NCBI GenBank assembly: GCA_003427395.1
Contig: BFEA01000316.1
Location: forward strand, 1,542,887 to 1,563,712
Direction: 5' to 3'
Length of the DNA stretch: 20,826 bases
From: Chara braunii
Lineage: Eukaryota > Streptophyta > Charophyceae > Charales > Characeae
Part shown: one piece after another, positions 1-8,748 of the stretch
Position numbering within the stretch: position 1 is the first letter of the stretch
Layout: each line of letters begins with the position of its first letter
Made by a program: the position numbers and the translations under genes
Notes under the pieces: model-generated
What the model was told of the DNA's origin: nothing
Databases searched by the model: none
What the model saw: the letters and a program-made list of their open reading frames with translations, nothing else

Positions 1-37
<37 letters not shown>
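1..37. repeat. (GA)n microsatellite
   Basis: A perfect GA dinucleotide run fills the first 37 bases and is cut by the window edge. GA/CT runs are common near plant transcription starts, so it may belong to the promoter or leader of the kinase gene 370 bases downstream. That link is inference. Confidence 0.95.
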
Positions 38-40
<3 letters not shown>

Positions 41-103
41 TTCGATCGATAGGATGAGCAAAATCGAATGAATCTACCACTAGAACATGGAAATATACAC
101 TTC

Positions 104-135
104 TTTTTTTTTTTTTTTTTGTGTGTGTGTGTGTG
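104..135. repeat. T17 tract followed by (GT)n
   Basis: Seventeen T (104-120) run directly into a GT repeat (121-135). The pyrimidine tract is followed by an AG at 145-146, which could serve as a splice acceptor of a 5' UTR intron. No branch point or donor can be confirmed because the upstream part lies outside the window. Confidence 0.85.
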
Positions 136-408
136 CGAAAACTTAGCAACTGCCGGGGGATTTTGCAAAGTTGGGCAGCGTCCGGTAGGGGTACATTGCA
201 AAGATAGGATCCAACTGATGGTTGGGGTGCTTCGCAAAATGTTTTGTCATTGTCCTTCACGGCAGCGTAGCTGCGGCAGGTCCACTCGTTCTTGGAAAGC
301 TCACAACAGATCTACGAGTACTCCAGTGGGTGGTGGACGAGAAGGCGGAGAAGGAGGAGGGGGGACGCCGGATAGATCAATCCGCATATTCGGGCGGTGC
401 TAGTTGAC
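136..408 (+). promoter_or_regulatory. 5' leader / proximal upstream region of the L-arabinokinase gene
   Basis: This non-conserved stretch lies between the GT repeat and the kinase start codon. I see no clear TATA box. It becomes purine-rich near its end (about 336-366). It contains an upstream ATG at 218 (separate entry). The in-frame TAG at 373-375 shows that the kinase frame does not extend upstream of about 376. It could be all 5' UTR, or part UTR and part promoter. The transcription start cannot be placed from sequence alone. Confidence 0.4.
218..403 (+). other. possible upstream ORF (61 codons) before the kinase start
   Basis: An ATG at 218-220 opens a frame that stays open to a TAG at 401-403, five bases before the kinase ATG at 409. 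The same frame is also open from an earlier ATG at 68. The predicted peptide is basic and low in complexity and resembles nothing I know. If the transcript begins upstream of 218, this uORF would lower kinase translation or make it depend on reinitiation. Whether it is transcribed is unknown, so this is a candidate only. Confidence 0.3.
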
Positions 409-3400
409 ATGGCTGAGGTGATGCAGACTCGAGAGGAGGAGAAGGTCCAAATGGATGAAGGCGAGAATAAAGTGCTGACGTGTTCGGGCAAATCTCGGCT
501 GGTTTTTGCTTTTTATGTTACCACCCATGGCTTTGGGCATGCAACACGTGTAGCCGAGGTGGTGCAACACCTTGTTCAATCTGGGCATGAGGTTCATATT
601 GTTACGGGTGTGCCAGAGCATGTGTTTGAAAGAGGGATAAGCGACTTGACGAACGTCCATATTCGCAAGCAAGTGATGGACTGTGGGGTAGTACAAGCCG
701 ATGCTCTTACAGTTGATCCTATTGCCTCTCTCGAACTGTACTGGAAAACTGCAATGGTACGTCGTAGTATCATCTTGGAGACCGAATCAGCATGGCTTCG
801 TCTGGTTGGAGCGTCGCTTGTGGTCTCAGACGTTGTCCCGATTGCATGTGCTGCTGCAAGCAAAGCTGGTATTCCTGCAGTTTGTGTCAGCAATTTCAGT
901 TGGGACTTTATCTATTCTGGGTGTCTTGTGGGAAGCAATATCCAGCATCAAGGCATCGTCTGGCAGATTGTAGAAGACTATTCGAAAGCACTTTTTCTCC
1001 TTCGGCTTCCAGGTTATTGCCCAACCCCCTCATTCCAGGATTTAATCGATGTGCCTTTGGTAGTTCGACCCAAAAAGAAAAGCAGATCAGAGGTACGCCA
1101 GAAGCTGGGAGTTTCCGAGGAAACAAAACTTTTGATGCTGAGTTTTGGTGGCCAGGATTTCTCCTGGTCTGTCAAGGCAGAATTCCTTCCCCCAGGCTGG
1201 AAGTGCTTCGTTGGTGGAAAAGGGTGCCTAGCTGAACTTCCGTCAAATTTCGTGCAACTGGAGCAGAATATATACACTCCAGATATTATAGGTGCTTCGG
1301 ATTGTGTCCTTGGGAAGATTGGTTATGGGACAGTAAGCGAGTGCCTGGCCTGTCGTGTTCCTCTCATTTTTGTTCAACGAAATAACTTCAACGAGGAACC
1401 CTTCCTTCAGAAGCTGCTGGAGGACTTCAACTGTGGGTTGAAGATGCATAATGGGGACTTCTGTTGTGGAAAGTGGGGACCATACTTAGAGCAAGCTTAT
1501 GGCATGAGACCGGACTACTGTGAAAGCTTGAAAGGTGGGGAGGTTGTTGCCAGCATTTTGGAAGATGCAGCAACGGGAAACATTGTAGGTCGCAAAAAGC
1601 GAACTGCTGTTGAGAGGTTGAGAGATGCCATAGCATTTGGATATTACATGCCTCGCATGCCGGAAGGAACAGATTCGAACGGAACCAGCTGGTGGTACTT
1701 GGAGCAGCAGCCGTCCTTTGAAAGCTATTGGTCTCCACTGAGTGCTTCCAATACCTTGCTGAATGCATCATCTGATGATGTTCTCCACAATGCTCATGCC
1801 CAGTCGCCAGAGATCAAAATGCTTGGCACTACTGCAGGGTTTCAAATCTTGAGGGGAAGTACACACAACTTGGATGACACAGATGCATTTCTGCGGTTGC
1901 TTTCACGAATGGATGTTGATGCCAACTTCTGTGCGTGCGGTGCAACCAGTGAACAAGAAGCGCAAGAGTGGCAGGCTGCATGCCAACTGTTCAGATGGGA
2001 GGATGATGTTTTTGTGACCAGGGCTCCTGGGAGGTTGGATGTCATGGGTGGGATTGCAGACTACTCAGGCAGCATGGTACTTCAGCTCCCTATCAAGGAG
2101 GCTTGCCATGTGGCAGTGCAGAGACATTCTTTGGCAAAACAACCTCAGCTTTGGAAGCATGCAGAAAAGGAACACAAGTTGATGGGCTTGAGACCATTCC
2201 TTCAGATTGTATCATTTGGTTCACAGAAATCGAACCGCTCTGCTACATTTTGCATGGACTTGACTGACTTCCTGGATGACAACGATGAGCCGATTGAATA
2301 TGCTGCTGCGCAGAAGTACTTCGACCAGGATCCCGCACACAAGTGGGCAGGATATGTGGCAGGTGCTTTCCTTGTGTTGCTGCGAGAGATGGGCATTAGG
2401 TTTCACGGCGGAGTGAGCATATTGGTTTCTTCTGATGTCCCTGAAGGCAAAGGCGTGTCTTCATCTGCTGCCATTGAAGTCGCCACCATGACTGCTGTCG
2501 CTGCGGCACATGGTATTCTTATTCCTCCTCGGACATTAGCATTGCTTTGCCAAAAGGTTGAGAATCTTGTGGTGGGGGCTCCTTGTGGAGTGATGGATCA
2601 GATGGCATCCGCGTGCGGAGAGTGTGGGAAGCTGTTGGCAATGATTTGTCAGCCTGCAGAAGTTTTGGACCATGTGGAGATACCTGGTCACATTCGCTTT
2701 TGGGGAATCGACTCCGGTGTTAGACACAGTGTTGGCGGAGCAGATTATGGAACTGTTCGAGCAGCAGCATTTATGGGCCGGCAAATTATCGCCAATGCTG
2801 CCCGCCAAATTGCACTATCACTGGAGAAGGAAGGTGAAGTGCCGAAAGCTCACCGTGACTGCTTACATTCTTTCGGCGATGACCACCATACCAACCCTGT
2901 ATTGCCCGCACATGCACTTCCTGACGATGGCATTCTTTCCAGCTTGAAGCTAAGAACCGCTTCAGCTGCTGCCGCTAGCTCCACTGCTGCTGATAAGGAC
3001 CTTACTTATCTCTGCCGAGTCCCACCTCATCGGTTTAATGCAGTGTATGCTGCCATTCTTCCAGTTGAAATTGATGGACAGACATTCATTTCCAAATATG
3101 GAAGTCATGGTGACCCTGTAACTGTAATTGACCCAGACACAAAGCACCCTGTCCGAGCTGCAACAGCGCACCCTGTGTATGAAAACTTCCGTGTTCAAAG
3201 CTTTGCGGAATTACTCACAGCCAAACGGAGCGAGCGGCAGCTATCAGCCTTGGGAGAGCTTATGTTTCAGTCTCATTGCAGCTATTCCCTCTGCGGTCTG
3301 GGATCACAAGGAACTGATCAGATAGTGGCTATGGTGGAAGCCATGACGATGCGAGCAAATAGCAGCCGGGATAAGAGGCCCTCTCTGTTTGGTGCAAAGA

Positions 3401-3597
3401 TTACTGGTGGAGGAAGCGGTGGCACAGTTTGTGTGCTGGGAACAGAAAGCAGTCAGGCTGACAAAGAAATCAGAGAGGTGCAACAGCATTACAGAAACAT
3501 AACTGGGCACTTGCCATACATTTTCGAAGGATCATCCCCAGGAGCAGCGCAGTTTGGTTATCTACAAATCAAGCGGCAGTCGTGCATCAGCTGTTAA
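409..3597 (+). CDS. ARA1: L-arabinokinase (ARA1-like), GT-like domain fused to GHMP kinase
   Basis: The product is a 1062-residue L-arabinokinase (EC 2.7.1.46). It phosphorylates free L-arabinose to beta-L-arabinose 1-phosphate in the cytosol, which a pyrophosphorylase turns into UDP-L-arabinose for cell-wall salvage. Residues about 30-410 form the glycosyltransferase-like half with HGFGHATR (40-47), VQADALTVD, NFSWDFIY and GKIGYGTVSE. Residues about 530-1060 form the GHMP kinase: RAPGRLD at 538-544, ATP loop PEGKGVSSSAA at 678-688, GVMDQ with the likely catalytic Asp at 730, and KITGGGSGG at 997-1005. It ends close to the usual plant C-terminus (IFEGSSPGA, then FGYL). ATG 409 is chosen because the frame has a TAG at 373 and the context is favourable (G at -3 and +4). 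The frame opens with GTG at 397, which is not used here. Arabidopsis ARA1 is about 1040 residues, so length fits. There is no intron, frameshift or stop, which is unusual for this family as I recall it. Galactokinase and glucuronokinase are less likely because of the N-terminal half. Confidence 0.95.
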   Translation: MAEVMQTREEEKVQMDEGENKVLTCSGKSRLVFAFYVTTHGFGHATRVAEVVQHLVQSGHEVHIVTGVPEHVFERGISDLTNVHIRKQVMDCGVVQADALTVDPIASLELYWKTAMVRRSIILETESAWLRLVGASLVVSDVVPIACAAASKAGIPAVCVSNFSWDFIYSGCLVGSNIQHQGIVWQIVEDYSKALFLLRLPGYCPTPSFQDLIDVPLVVRPKKKSRSEVRQKLGVSEETKLLMLSFGGQDFSWSVKAEFLPPGWKCFVGGKGCLAELPSNFVQLEQNIYTPDIIGASDCVLGKIGYGTVSECLACRVPLIFVQRNNFNEEPFLQKLLEDFNCGLKMHNGDFCCGKWGPYLEQAYGMRPDYCESLKGGEVVASILEDAATGNIVGRKKRTAVERLRDAIAFGYYMPRMPEGTDSNGTSWWYLEQQPSFESYWSPLSASNTLLNASSDDVLHNAHAQSPEIKMLGTTAGFQILRGSTHNLDDTDAFLRLLSRMDVDANFCACGATSEQEAQEWQAACQLFRWEDDVFVTRAPGRLDVMGGIADYSGSMVLQLPIKEACHVAVQRHSLAKQPQLWKHAEKEHKLMGLRPFLQIVSFGSQKSNRSATFCMDLTDFLDDNDEPIEYAAAQKYFDQDPAHKWAGYVAGAFLVLLREMGIRFHGGVSILVSSDVPEGKGVSSSAAIEVATMTAVAAAHGILIPPRTLALLCQKVENLVVGAPCGVMDQMASACGECGKLLAMICQPAEVLDHVEIPGHIRFWGIDSGVRHSVGGADYGTVRAAAFMGRQIIANAARQIALSLEKEGEVPKAHRDCLHSFGDDHHTNPVLPAHALPDDGILSSLKLRTASAAAASSTAADKDLTYLCRVPPHRFNAVYAAILPVEIDGQTFISKYGSHGDPVTVIDPDTKHPVRAATAHPVYENFRVQSFAELLTAKRSERQLSALGELMFQSHCSYSLCGLGSQGTDQIVAMVEAMTMRANSSRDKRPSLFGAKITGGGSGGTVCVLGTESSQADKEIREVQQHYRNITGHLPYIFEGSSPGAAQFGYLQIKRQSCISC

Positions 3598-4057
3598 TTT
3601 GTGACAGATGTCTCATTATCCCTTTTCTAAGGAAACAGACATCCATCTCTTGGCTAGCCCTAGAAAGATGTGAAGTGCTCTATGAGTTGGTGGTGGCATC
3701 GTAGGGAGACGAGTAGTCTGGGCAAGTGCGCACCAGCGGATGCCATCAGCAACTCTTGTACCGGTTTATTCCGAAAGAGCGAGCCATTAGCAACATTACA
3801 TTGTGAGGATTCAGGATCTGTGCTGCTGTTTTTTCGTCTCCTGTTTCCCCTTTTTGTTAAGGTGGTATCACTGACAGAATTTTAGTGTTCTTGTGTAGAT
3901 TACACAGTTGCCTTACTTAGCCGAAGCCAGGTAATAGCCCCGGTATCTCAAGGATTTCTCGACAAATTTCTCAATTTCTCAATATGATCTTGAATGGGAC
4001 GCTGGGCCCGGTTCCTAGCACGTGCTGCTCCCCACGAATAGATTGGAGCACGTTCCC
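3598..4057 (+). other. 3' untranslated / downstream flank of the kinase gene
   Basis: This stretch is noncoding by every frame I could judge: the short open frames lack similarity to anything known. It is mixed in composition with a T-rich patch near 3828-3860. The end of the kinase mRNA probably lies inside it, but no strong AATAAA-type signal stands out. It stops at an A21 run (next entry). Confidence 0.5.
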
Positions 4058-4078
4058 AAAAAAAAAAAAAAAAAAAAA
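4058..4078 (+). repeat. A21 homopolymer downstream of the kinase gene
   Basis: Twenty-one consecutive A lie 460 bases past the kinase stop, on the coding strand. The place and orientation would fit the tail of a processed retrocopy that includes a normal-length 3' UTR. Simple A-runs are common in this window, so this is not proof. No convincing direct repeat of the sequence after the run is visible upstream of the gene. Confidence 0.6.
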
Positions 4079-4222
4079 GACATTGTCTACCTGATGGGAT
4101 TTGTCCTCTTGACCACTTGATGCACAAGTTTGCAGTAAATTTGTATCATTCCACCAGAAAAAAATAGAAGAAAAAAAAGAAATCACTGAAGTTAGAGTAC
4201 GTTTTTCTCTTAGCCCACACAT

Positions 4223-4311
4223 GGCTGAGTGGAAAAAATGAAAAATGTGCCAACTCGACGCAGTGACTATTTTATGGTCTTAAATTTCATTTTGATTTTT
4301 TCCACTCGGCT
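4223..4311. repeat. short foldback (imperfect inverted repeat of about 24 bp)
   Basis: The left arm begins GCTGAGTGGAAAAAAT at about 4224. The right arm (about 4287-4311) is close to its reverse complement, ending ATTTTTTCCACTCGGC. About 40 bases of loop separate the arms. It could be a tiny MITE-like relic or a hairpin former. No clear target duplication flanks it and it has no coding content. Confidence 0.55.
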
Positions 4312-4330
4312 TCGGCTAGGAAAACAATCA

Positions 4331-5172
4331 GTCGATTACCAAACTTGCGAAAACCTATAAGACACAACTTTTAAAAACAACTGCAGTTCTCATAAAAAAC
4401 TGCCTATGATCTACCCAACCACAATCCAAACCTGGAAATAGAAGATTCTTACTAAAACCCCTTACTATTTACACCTCCCCTTCCACAAGCGAAAAAACGT
4501 TAAGTCCAAGCGTTTAGTCCTCGTACCAGACCTCAGCTGATCTCATACCCCCCAATGCTTGGTTACAGAGCAACACAAACTTCCCCAGTACCGACCAGCC
4601 TGGTTCAGACGGCAAAGAGTGCATTCCACCCTCGACACTCTCGATTAGCCACACGCCCCTAAGTTACAAGGAAAAAACCCCGGCATCAGCTACGTCGGAC
4701 AAACTGGTTATGCCTTCCTCCCTCGACATATCTCCACAGACCTCTTGCTCCCCCAGGTTACAGAGCAAAAGTTCCAGCACCGGTCTGCGTCGTCCCAACT
4801 TTGTCCTTCTGACCTACTTACTTAGACAGACATCTTTTCCCATGTTGAACCCCCCTTGCTTCCTCCCATCTTTCAGTTTTCACCTTCTCCTTCCCCCCGT
4901 GACATTCTATCCACAATCTCCCTGATCATAGGCAGATCTCTGCATAGACGCTCTGTAAGATATTTCAGAATTCTAAGACCCCCCTAAACTAAGAACATCA
5001 ACCCTTTTTTTTTTTTTTGAGAACTATAGAGAAGATTCTAGAAAATTTAGGAAAAACATGGATAACTGCTAACCTATTGCTAGGCTTACTTGGAAAAATA
5101 TGAGAGCGGGGGGTCAAAACTGAAATTGCCTACTGTCCAACACCCCCCCCCCTCAACAGACACGACTAAGAG
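4331..5172. other. A/C-rich intergenic DNA without a recognisable gene
   Basis: The plus strand is strongly pyrimidine- and A-rich with many C runs. The only open frame above 60 codons (4710-4925) is serine/proline/leucine-rich low-complexity sequence. The same style resumes at 14265, to the right of the large LINE, suggesting that the two parts were one tract before insertion. It contains the degenerate tandem repeat described separately. Confidence 0.6.
4530..4800. repeat. degenerate tandem repeat, about 95-100 bp unit, three copies
   Basis: The anchor GGTTACAGAG occurs at 4561 and 4756, with a diverged version (AAGTTACAAG) at 4661. Each anchor is preceded by a C-rich block (CCTCGACA in the second and third copies) and followed by a block of the type TTCC-x-AG-x-ACCG. 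Spacing is about 100 and 95 bases. The copies are diverged, so exact limits are uncertain. Confidence 0.45.
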
Positions 5173-5179
5173 CAAACAA

Positions 5180-5182
<3 letters not shown>
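5173..5182. repeat. candidate left target-site duplication of the large LINE
   Basis: CAAACAACTC lies directly before the 35-T run that marks the LINE 3' end. The identical ten bases occur at 14255-14264, beyond the proposed LINE 5' end. A chance ten-base match is unlikely in the roughly 1.5 kb searched, but the region is A/C-biased, which weakens the argument. Confidence 0.55.

Positions 5183-5217
<35 letters not shown>
5183..5217 (-). repeat. poly(A) tail of the large LINE (T35 on the plus strand)
   Basis: Thirty-five T are followed by AAA, an N at 5221 and AAAAA. The run sits at the boundary between A/C-rich host DNA and sequence homologous to the second LINE's 3' UTR, as expected for a LINE tail. 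The ambiguous base suggests that sequencing slipped here, so the true length is uncertain. Confidence 0.8.
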
Positions 5218-5220
<3 letters not shown>

Positions 5221-5665
5221 NAAAAACCAGCGTCCACTACTAGAGGGGGTGGTAAGAGCGGCCTCCTCTAGTAGCTATCCCTGGTTGCTCCGTCTATTGG
5301 TGGGGAGCTTCACCTGCTGGAAACTGGGTCCAGCGTCCCTTACATCTCAGAGACTTTTACAATCTTCAGTAAAAAATATCAAGAATATCGAGAATGTCCC
5401 GCCAGCATTGATTGCCCCAAGTTTACCCTGAGGGATTGACTGAGCGGGGAAAGAAACTATGACAACAGAGATGCCTCTTCACCCTGTTAGACAGGGCGCC
5501 TCATCGAGCTTGATGTATCTAGCATCCTCCGTCTCGTCTTGGCCAGGCTTCCGAGTTTCCTGTGAACTTCATGCGTTCCCCTCTCCCTGTAAACTTCACC
5601 CGTGCCCATCTCCCCCGGGAGGCACCGGGGGTAGACGGCTTGTGTCGTTGCAGCAGCGGCTGTAG
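5218..5665 (-). other. LINE 3' UTR
   Basis: This part is noncoding. It shares blocks with 15084-15695 of the second element: CTATTGGTGGGGAGC (5294-5308), CACCTGCTGG, the motif GGGTCCAGCG followed by TCCC (5326-5339), GGGATTGACTG, and CCTCTTCACCCTG. The order is the same in both, which identifies the 3' UTR of one LINE family. In LINE sense the motif reads GGGACGCTGGACCC. Its function is unknown; recognition by the element's own RT is a possible role by analogy with other LINEs. Confidence 0.7.
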
Positions 5666-7400
5666 TCACTCGAGAATTTTCACTAGGGAAAGGGGGTGGG
5701 GTGGGAAGGGGTCAGGGAAGTCTGATGGGGGTCTCATTGGAAAGGAGGGTTCAACCGTAGTCCAGTCCTTGAAGACTAACTGGTAGTCCCTGGGTGGGCG
5801 TTGTCTCGCTGGGTCAGTCTGGTCGCCTCGCCATTCAACCCGAGCCATCCATCCCTCCCGTAGACCCCCTACCCAATTCATACAAAAGGTTGTTAATGCT
5901 TGGTTAATGTCCTGTTCAGACTGAAGAGTGTCCAGTCTTAGTTTGAGATTTTGCCATCGATGCATCAGTTCCAACTGGACTTGTTCTTTGATTTGTTCTG
6001 TTAGCTCCGGCCCCTCTGTCCTCACCCCTTCCAATGCCAACAGGCAGCGTTGCCACCAGAGGGCCCAAAGAACTGACCGCCTTCCTAGACTGTATAGATT
6101 GTCTGTAAAGATAGAGGAGGCCGCCATTGCTGGGCAATGTCCTGTTAATATGGCCTGCCAGGACCATGGCCATTGAACATTTGGTACTGTTTTTCGCCAT
6201 ATGCGATCCCACCATCTCCACGTAAGCAGTGTCGTCGGGCATTGCATAAAAATGTGTTCTATGGTCTCCTCTCGCTTTTGTGCTGGAAAAGCGGTCATGC
6301 ACCTTTGACACCACGGGAGTGCCTTCCCTTTTTGTTCAAGGCGAGTGTGATGAATCAGCCAGGCGTTTGTTGGTAGGCAGCGATGTGCGATTTGCCATTG
6401 CAGGGATGTAATCTTGGCCGGTTTGGCTTTTCCCCCTTGAAACCATCTAATAGGCGCGAGGAGAGCCCGATCCACATTTAGGTGCCTAGCCCACCTATCG
6501 ATCACCCGGTCGCGCTGGGGCCTTTTAGGCCGAAGCATCCTGTATGTAGTATTGACCGACAGTTTATGGAGGGGGACCATTGTTCGAGGTGTTACAGTTG
6601 GGCCTCTGGCTGTCTGCCATTGCCATTCACCTGGGTCAAGTGGCAGCTCTTTAATAGGCATCCGAGGCAAGAAGGTGATGGCCTCATTCCCTTCTTCTAG
6701 CACCCTTATTCTGAACAACTCCGATTTCTCTCTCCATTCCAAAGGGCCTCGGGATCCTTGTAATGTGCCTCTTGTACCCTTCTTATAGAATTCCAGCAGT
6801 ACGTCCGAGGGTCGCGACATGTGGATCCTACCTATTCTGTTCGGGTCCCCAGATATGGCAACCCAATCTCCTTCCTGTAGTGTGGGCCCTCGCTTCAACA
6901 GTTGATACCATGCCAACGGGATTGCCTCAATGACCATTTCCAGATGCCTTTCTGCATGGTGGCAGTATCGAAGGATAGTCTGAAGTTGGGATGCTGTTTT
7001 CCAGTCCCTCCTGTCGCTATCCCATAGGTGGCCCACCCGGAGTACTCCATGCTTGACCCATCGCTTCCATGGAGGTGCCGAGCTGCACAAAATCTGGCCG
7101 TGACAGGGTGCGAGCCTTCGATTTCCGAAGAGGGGCTGACGGTAGACCTCCTCCCACCGATCCGGAGCTGGCGCCTCGGGGGGGGGGAGGCGGCGCCAAC
7201 TCTTTATCAATGTGGGCCAAAATTTTTCCACTGGCCCACCTTGATTTTTCCGGGGGATCAACCAGTAACGGTCTTCTAACCATGTCGAGGGGTGTACCTC
7301 TGCCGAGGTCGCTGGGGCCAGGCGGGCGATGTGCTCTAAGGCCAAGGCCTGCCACGGACAGTCCAATGCGAAATAAGTTTTTGCAGCCACTTCAGGCGGA
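5666..7400 (-). pseudogene. ORF2 C-terminal part: GDW block, zf-RVT domain and FPDPFPPH tail
   Basis: This is the longest clean frame of the element (open 7474-5666, joined to RT near 7400 by a frameshift). First comes a block of about 110 residues with LQEGDWVAISGDPNRIG (about 6835-6890) that is not part of standard L1 ORF2 as I know it. Next is zf-RVT: ITSLQWQIAHRCLPTNAWL, then WCQRC and ETIEHIFMQC (about 6236-6420), giving the paired Cys and His/Cys ligands typical of plant LINEs. A mixed helical tail ends in DWTTVEPSFPMRPP and FPDPFPPH. The same three parts occur in the second LINE at 15696-17522, so they are family traits. Confidence 0.85.
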
Positions 7401-8748
7401 GGGCTTGGGTCTGTGTAGGCGGGTCTATGATTCCTAAACCTCCCCCTTTTTTTGGTTGTATGACCGTTTCCCACGCCACCCGGCTGATCACGTTTGCCCT
7501 TTCATCATCTCCTCGCCATAGAAAAGCAGCAATTTTAGCTTTGAGGGCCTGGTAAGCGGCTCGACTTAATGGCCATAAGAGTGACTTGTACCACAGAGTG
7601 GCAAACACCACATTATTGATGGCCAATGCCCGACCAAAGACTGAGGTATGCTTGTTGCGCCATTTAGCCAATTTGGCAAGCGCTGGTGCACTGATCCATT
7701 CGTCGTTAGTCGGGGGGCACCCCAGGGCCGTCATAGTAACCCCCAAGACCCGGACTGGTGCTTCCAAGGGGAGCCACGATATTCAGGGGGAGTCTGGCGG
7801 GCGTCCTCCTTGATGGTGTATCCACCATCCCTGGGTTTTGCTCCCCCAGTTTACTACCATGTCCGAAACCTGCGCAAACCTCTCCATTAGCTTTGCAATT
7901 TCTTACATGTTTTTGTGTGTGGCATCGAGCATGATGGTAAGGTCGTCCGCGAAGAGGGAGCACACAGGGATGGCTTCATCCGGGATTCGAGCGATCTTGA
8001 TTCTGGCGATGTCCTTGTTGGTTCAGAGGTTCGCCGACAGTGCTTCCATAATCACCAGAAACAGAAAGGGGGCAATTGGATCACCTTGCCGAACCGACCT
8101 CTCGAGACGAATCGGGGGTGCCAGAGAGCCGTTTACTTGCACCCTGGTGGTTGCATTATGGTGGAGGATGTGCACCCATCTTCGAAAGCACAGTCCAAAA
8201 TTCATTTTCTCCAAACATTTGTCTAGAAAAAGTCAGTCCACATGGTCGTAGGCTTTTTCAAAGTCAATGAAGATCAATGCTGCGTTTTGCTTGGACTGTC
8301 GGGTTAACTGTATCACTTCGTGGACCAGGAGAATATTCTCCTGGATTTGCCTTTGCTGCATGAATCCAGTCTGGGACGGGTGAATCAGGTCCTCCAAGAC
8401 CGAAATCATTCTATTCGCCAGGGCTTTAGCTAGCATCTTGTATGTGACCGTGAGAAGGGTGATAGGCCTGTAGTTCCGAATGTTAAAACTATCCCCCTTT
8501 TTGTATAACAAGGTTAGTATCCCCTGGCTCACCTGCTCCCCCATACTCCCTGTATTCCAGACCTCGTTGTAGTATTCCATAAGGTCCGCGCTCATGCCGT
8601 CCCTCATAGTCTCCCAGAATTCCTTAGGGAGTCCATCTAAGCCGGGGTTTTTCTCCTCATCCATTTGTAAAAGGGCCGCCCATATCTCATTTTTAGTTAG
8701 GGGAGCCTCCAGGCGATCTCGTTGTTCCGGTGATAGAGATCTACCCAT
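7336..8748 (-). pseudogene. ORF2 domain: reverse transcriptase
   Basis: Non-LTR RT motifs are clear: NPGLDGLPKEFW, then NYRPITLLTVTYKMLAKALANR, QTGFMQQRQIQENI, and motif A FIDFEKAYDHVD (first catalytic Asp) just before the TGA at 8233. Motif B follows as RQGDPIAPFLF, and the active site SLFADDLTIML (FADD at 7942-7953). The thumb region runs on as FLWRGDD and KKGGGLGI to about 7400. All lie in one frame, interrupted only by point stops. The RT is recognisable end to end but cannot be made as one protein. Confidence 0.92.

Noticed and set aside
243-252. Possible upstream partner (TCATTGTC) of the sequence after the A21 run, as a retrocopy target duplication
   Set aside because: Only seven bases agree (CATTGTC) with the bases after 4079; too short and too easy by chance.
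397-408. Four extra residues (GTG start) before the kinase ATG
   Set aside because: The codon at 397 is GTG, not expected to start a plant nuclear gene; ATG 409 has good context.
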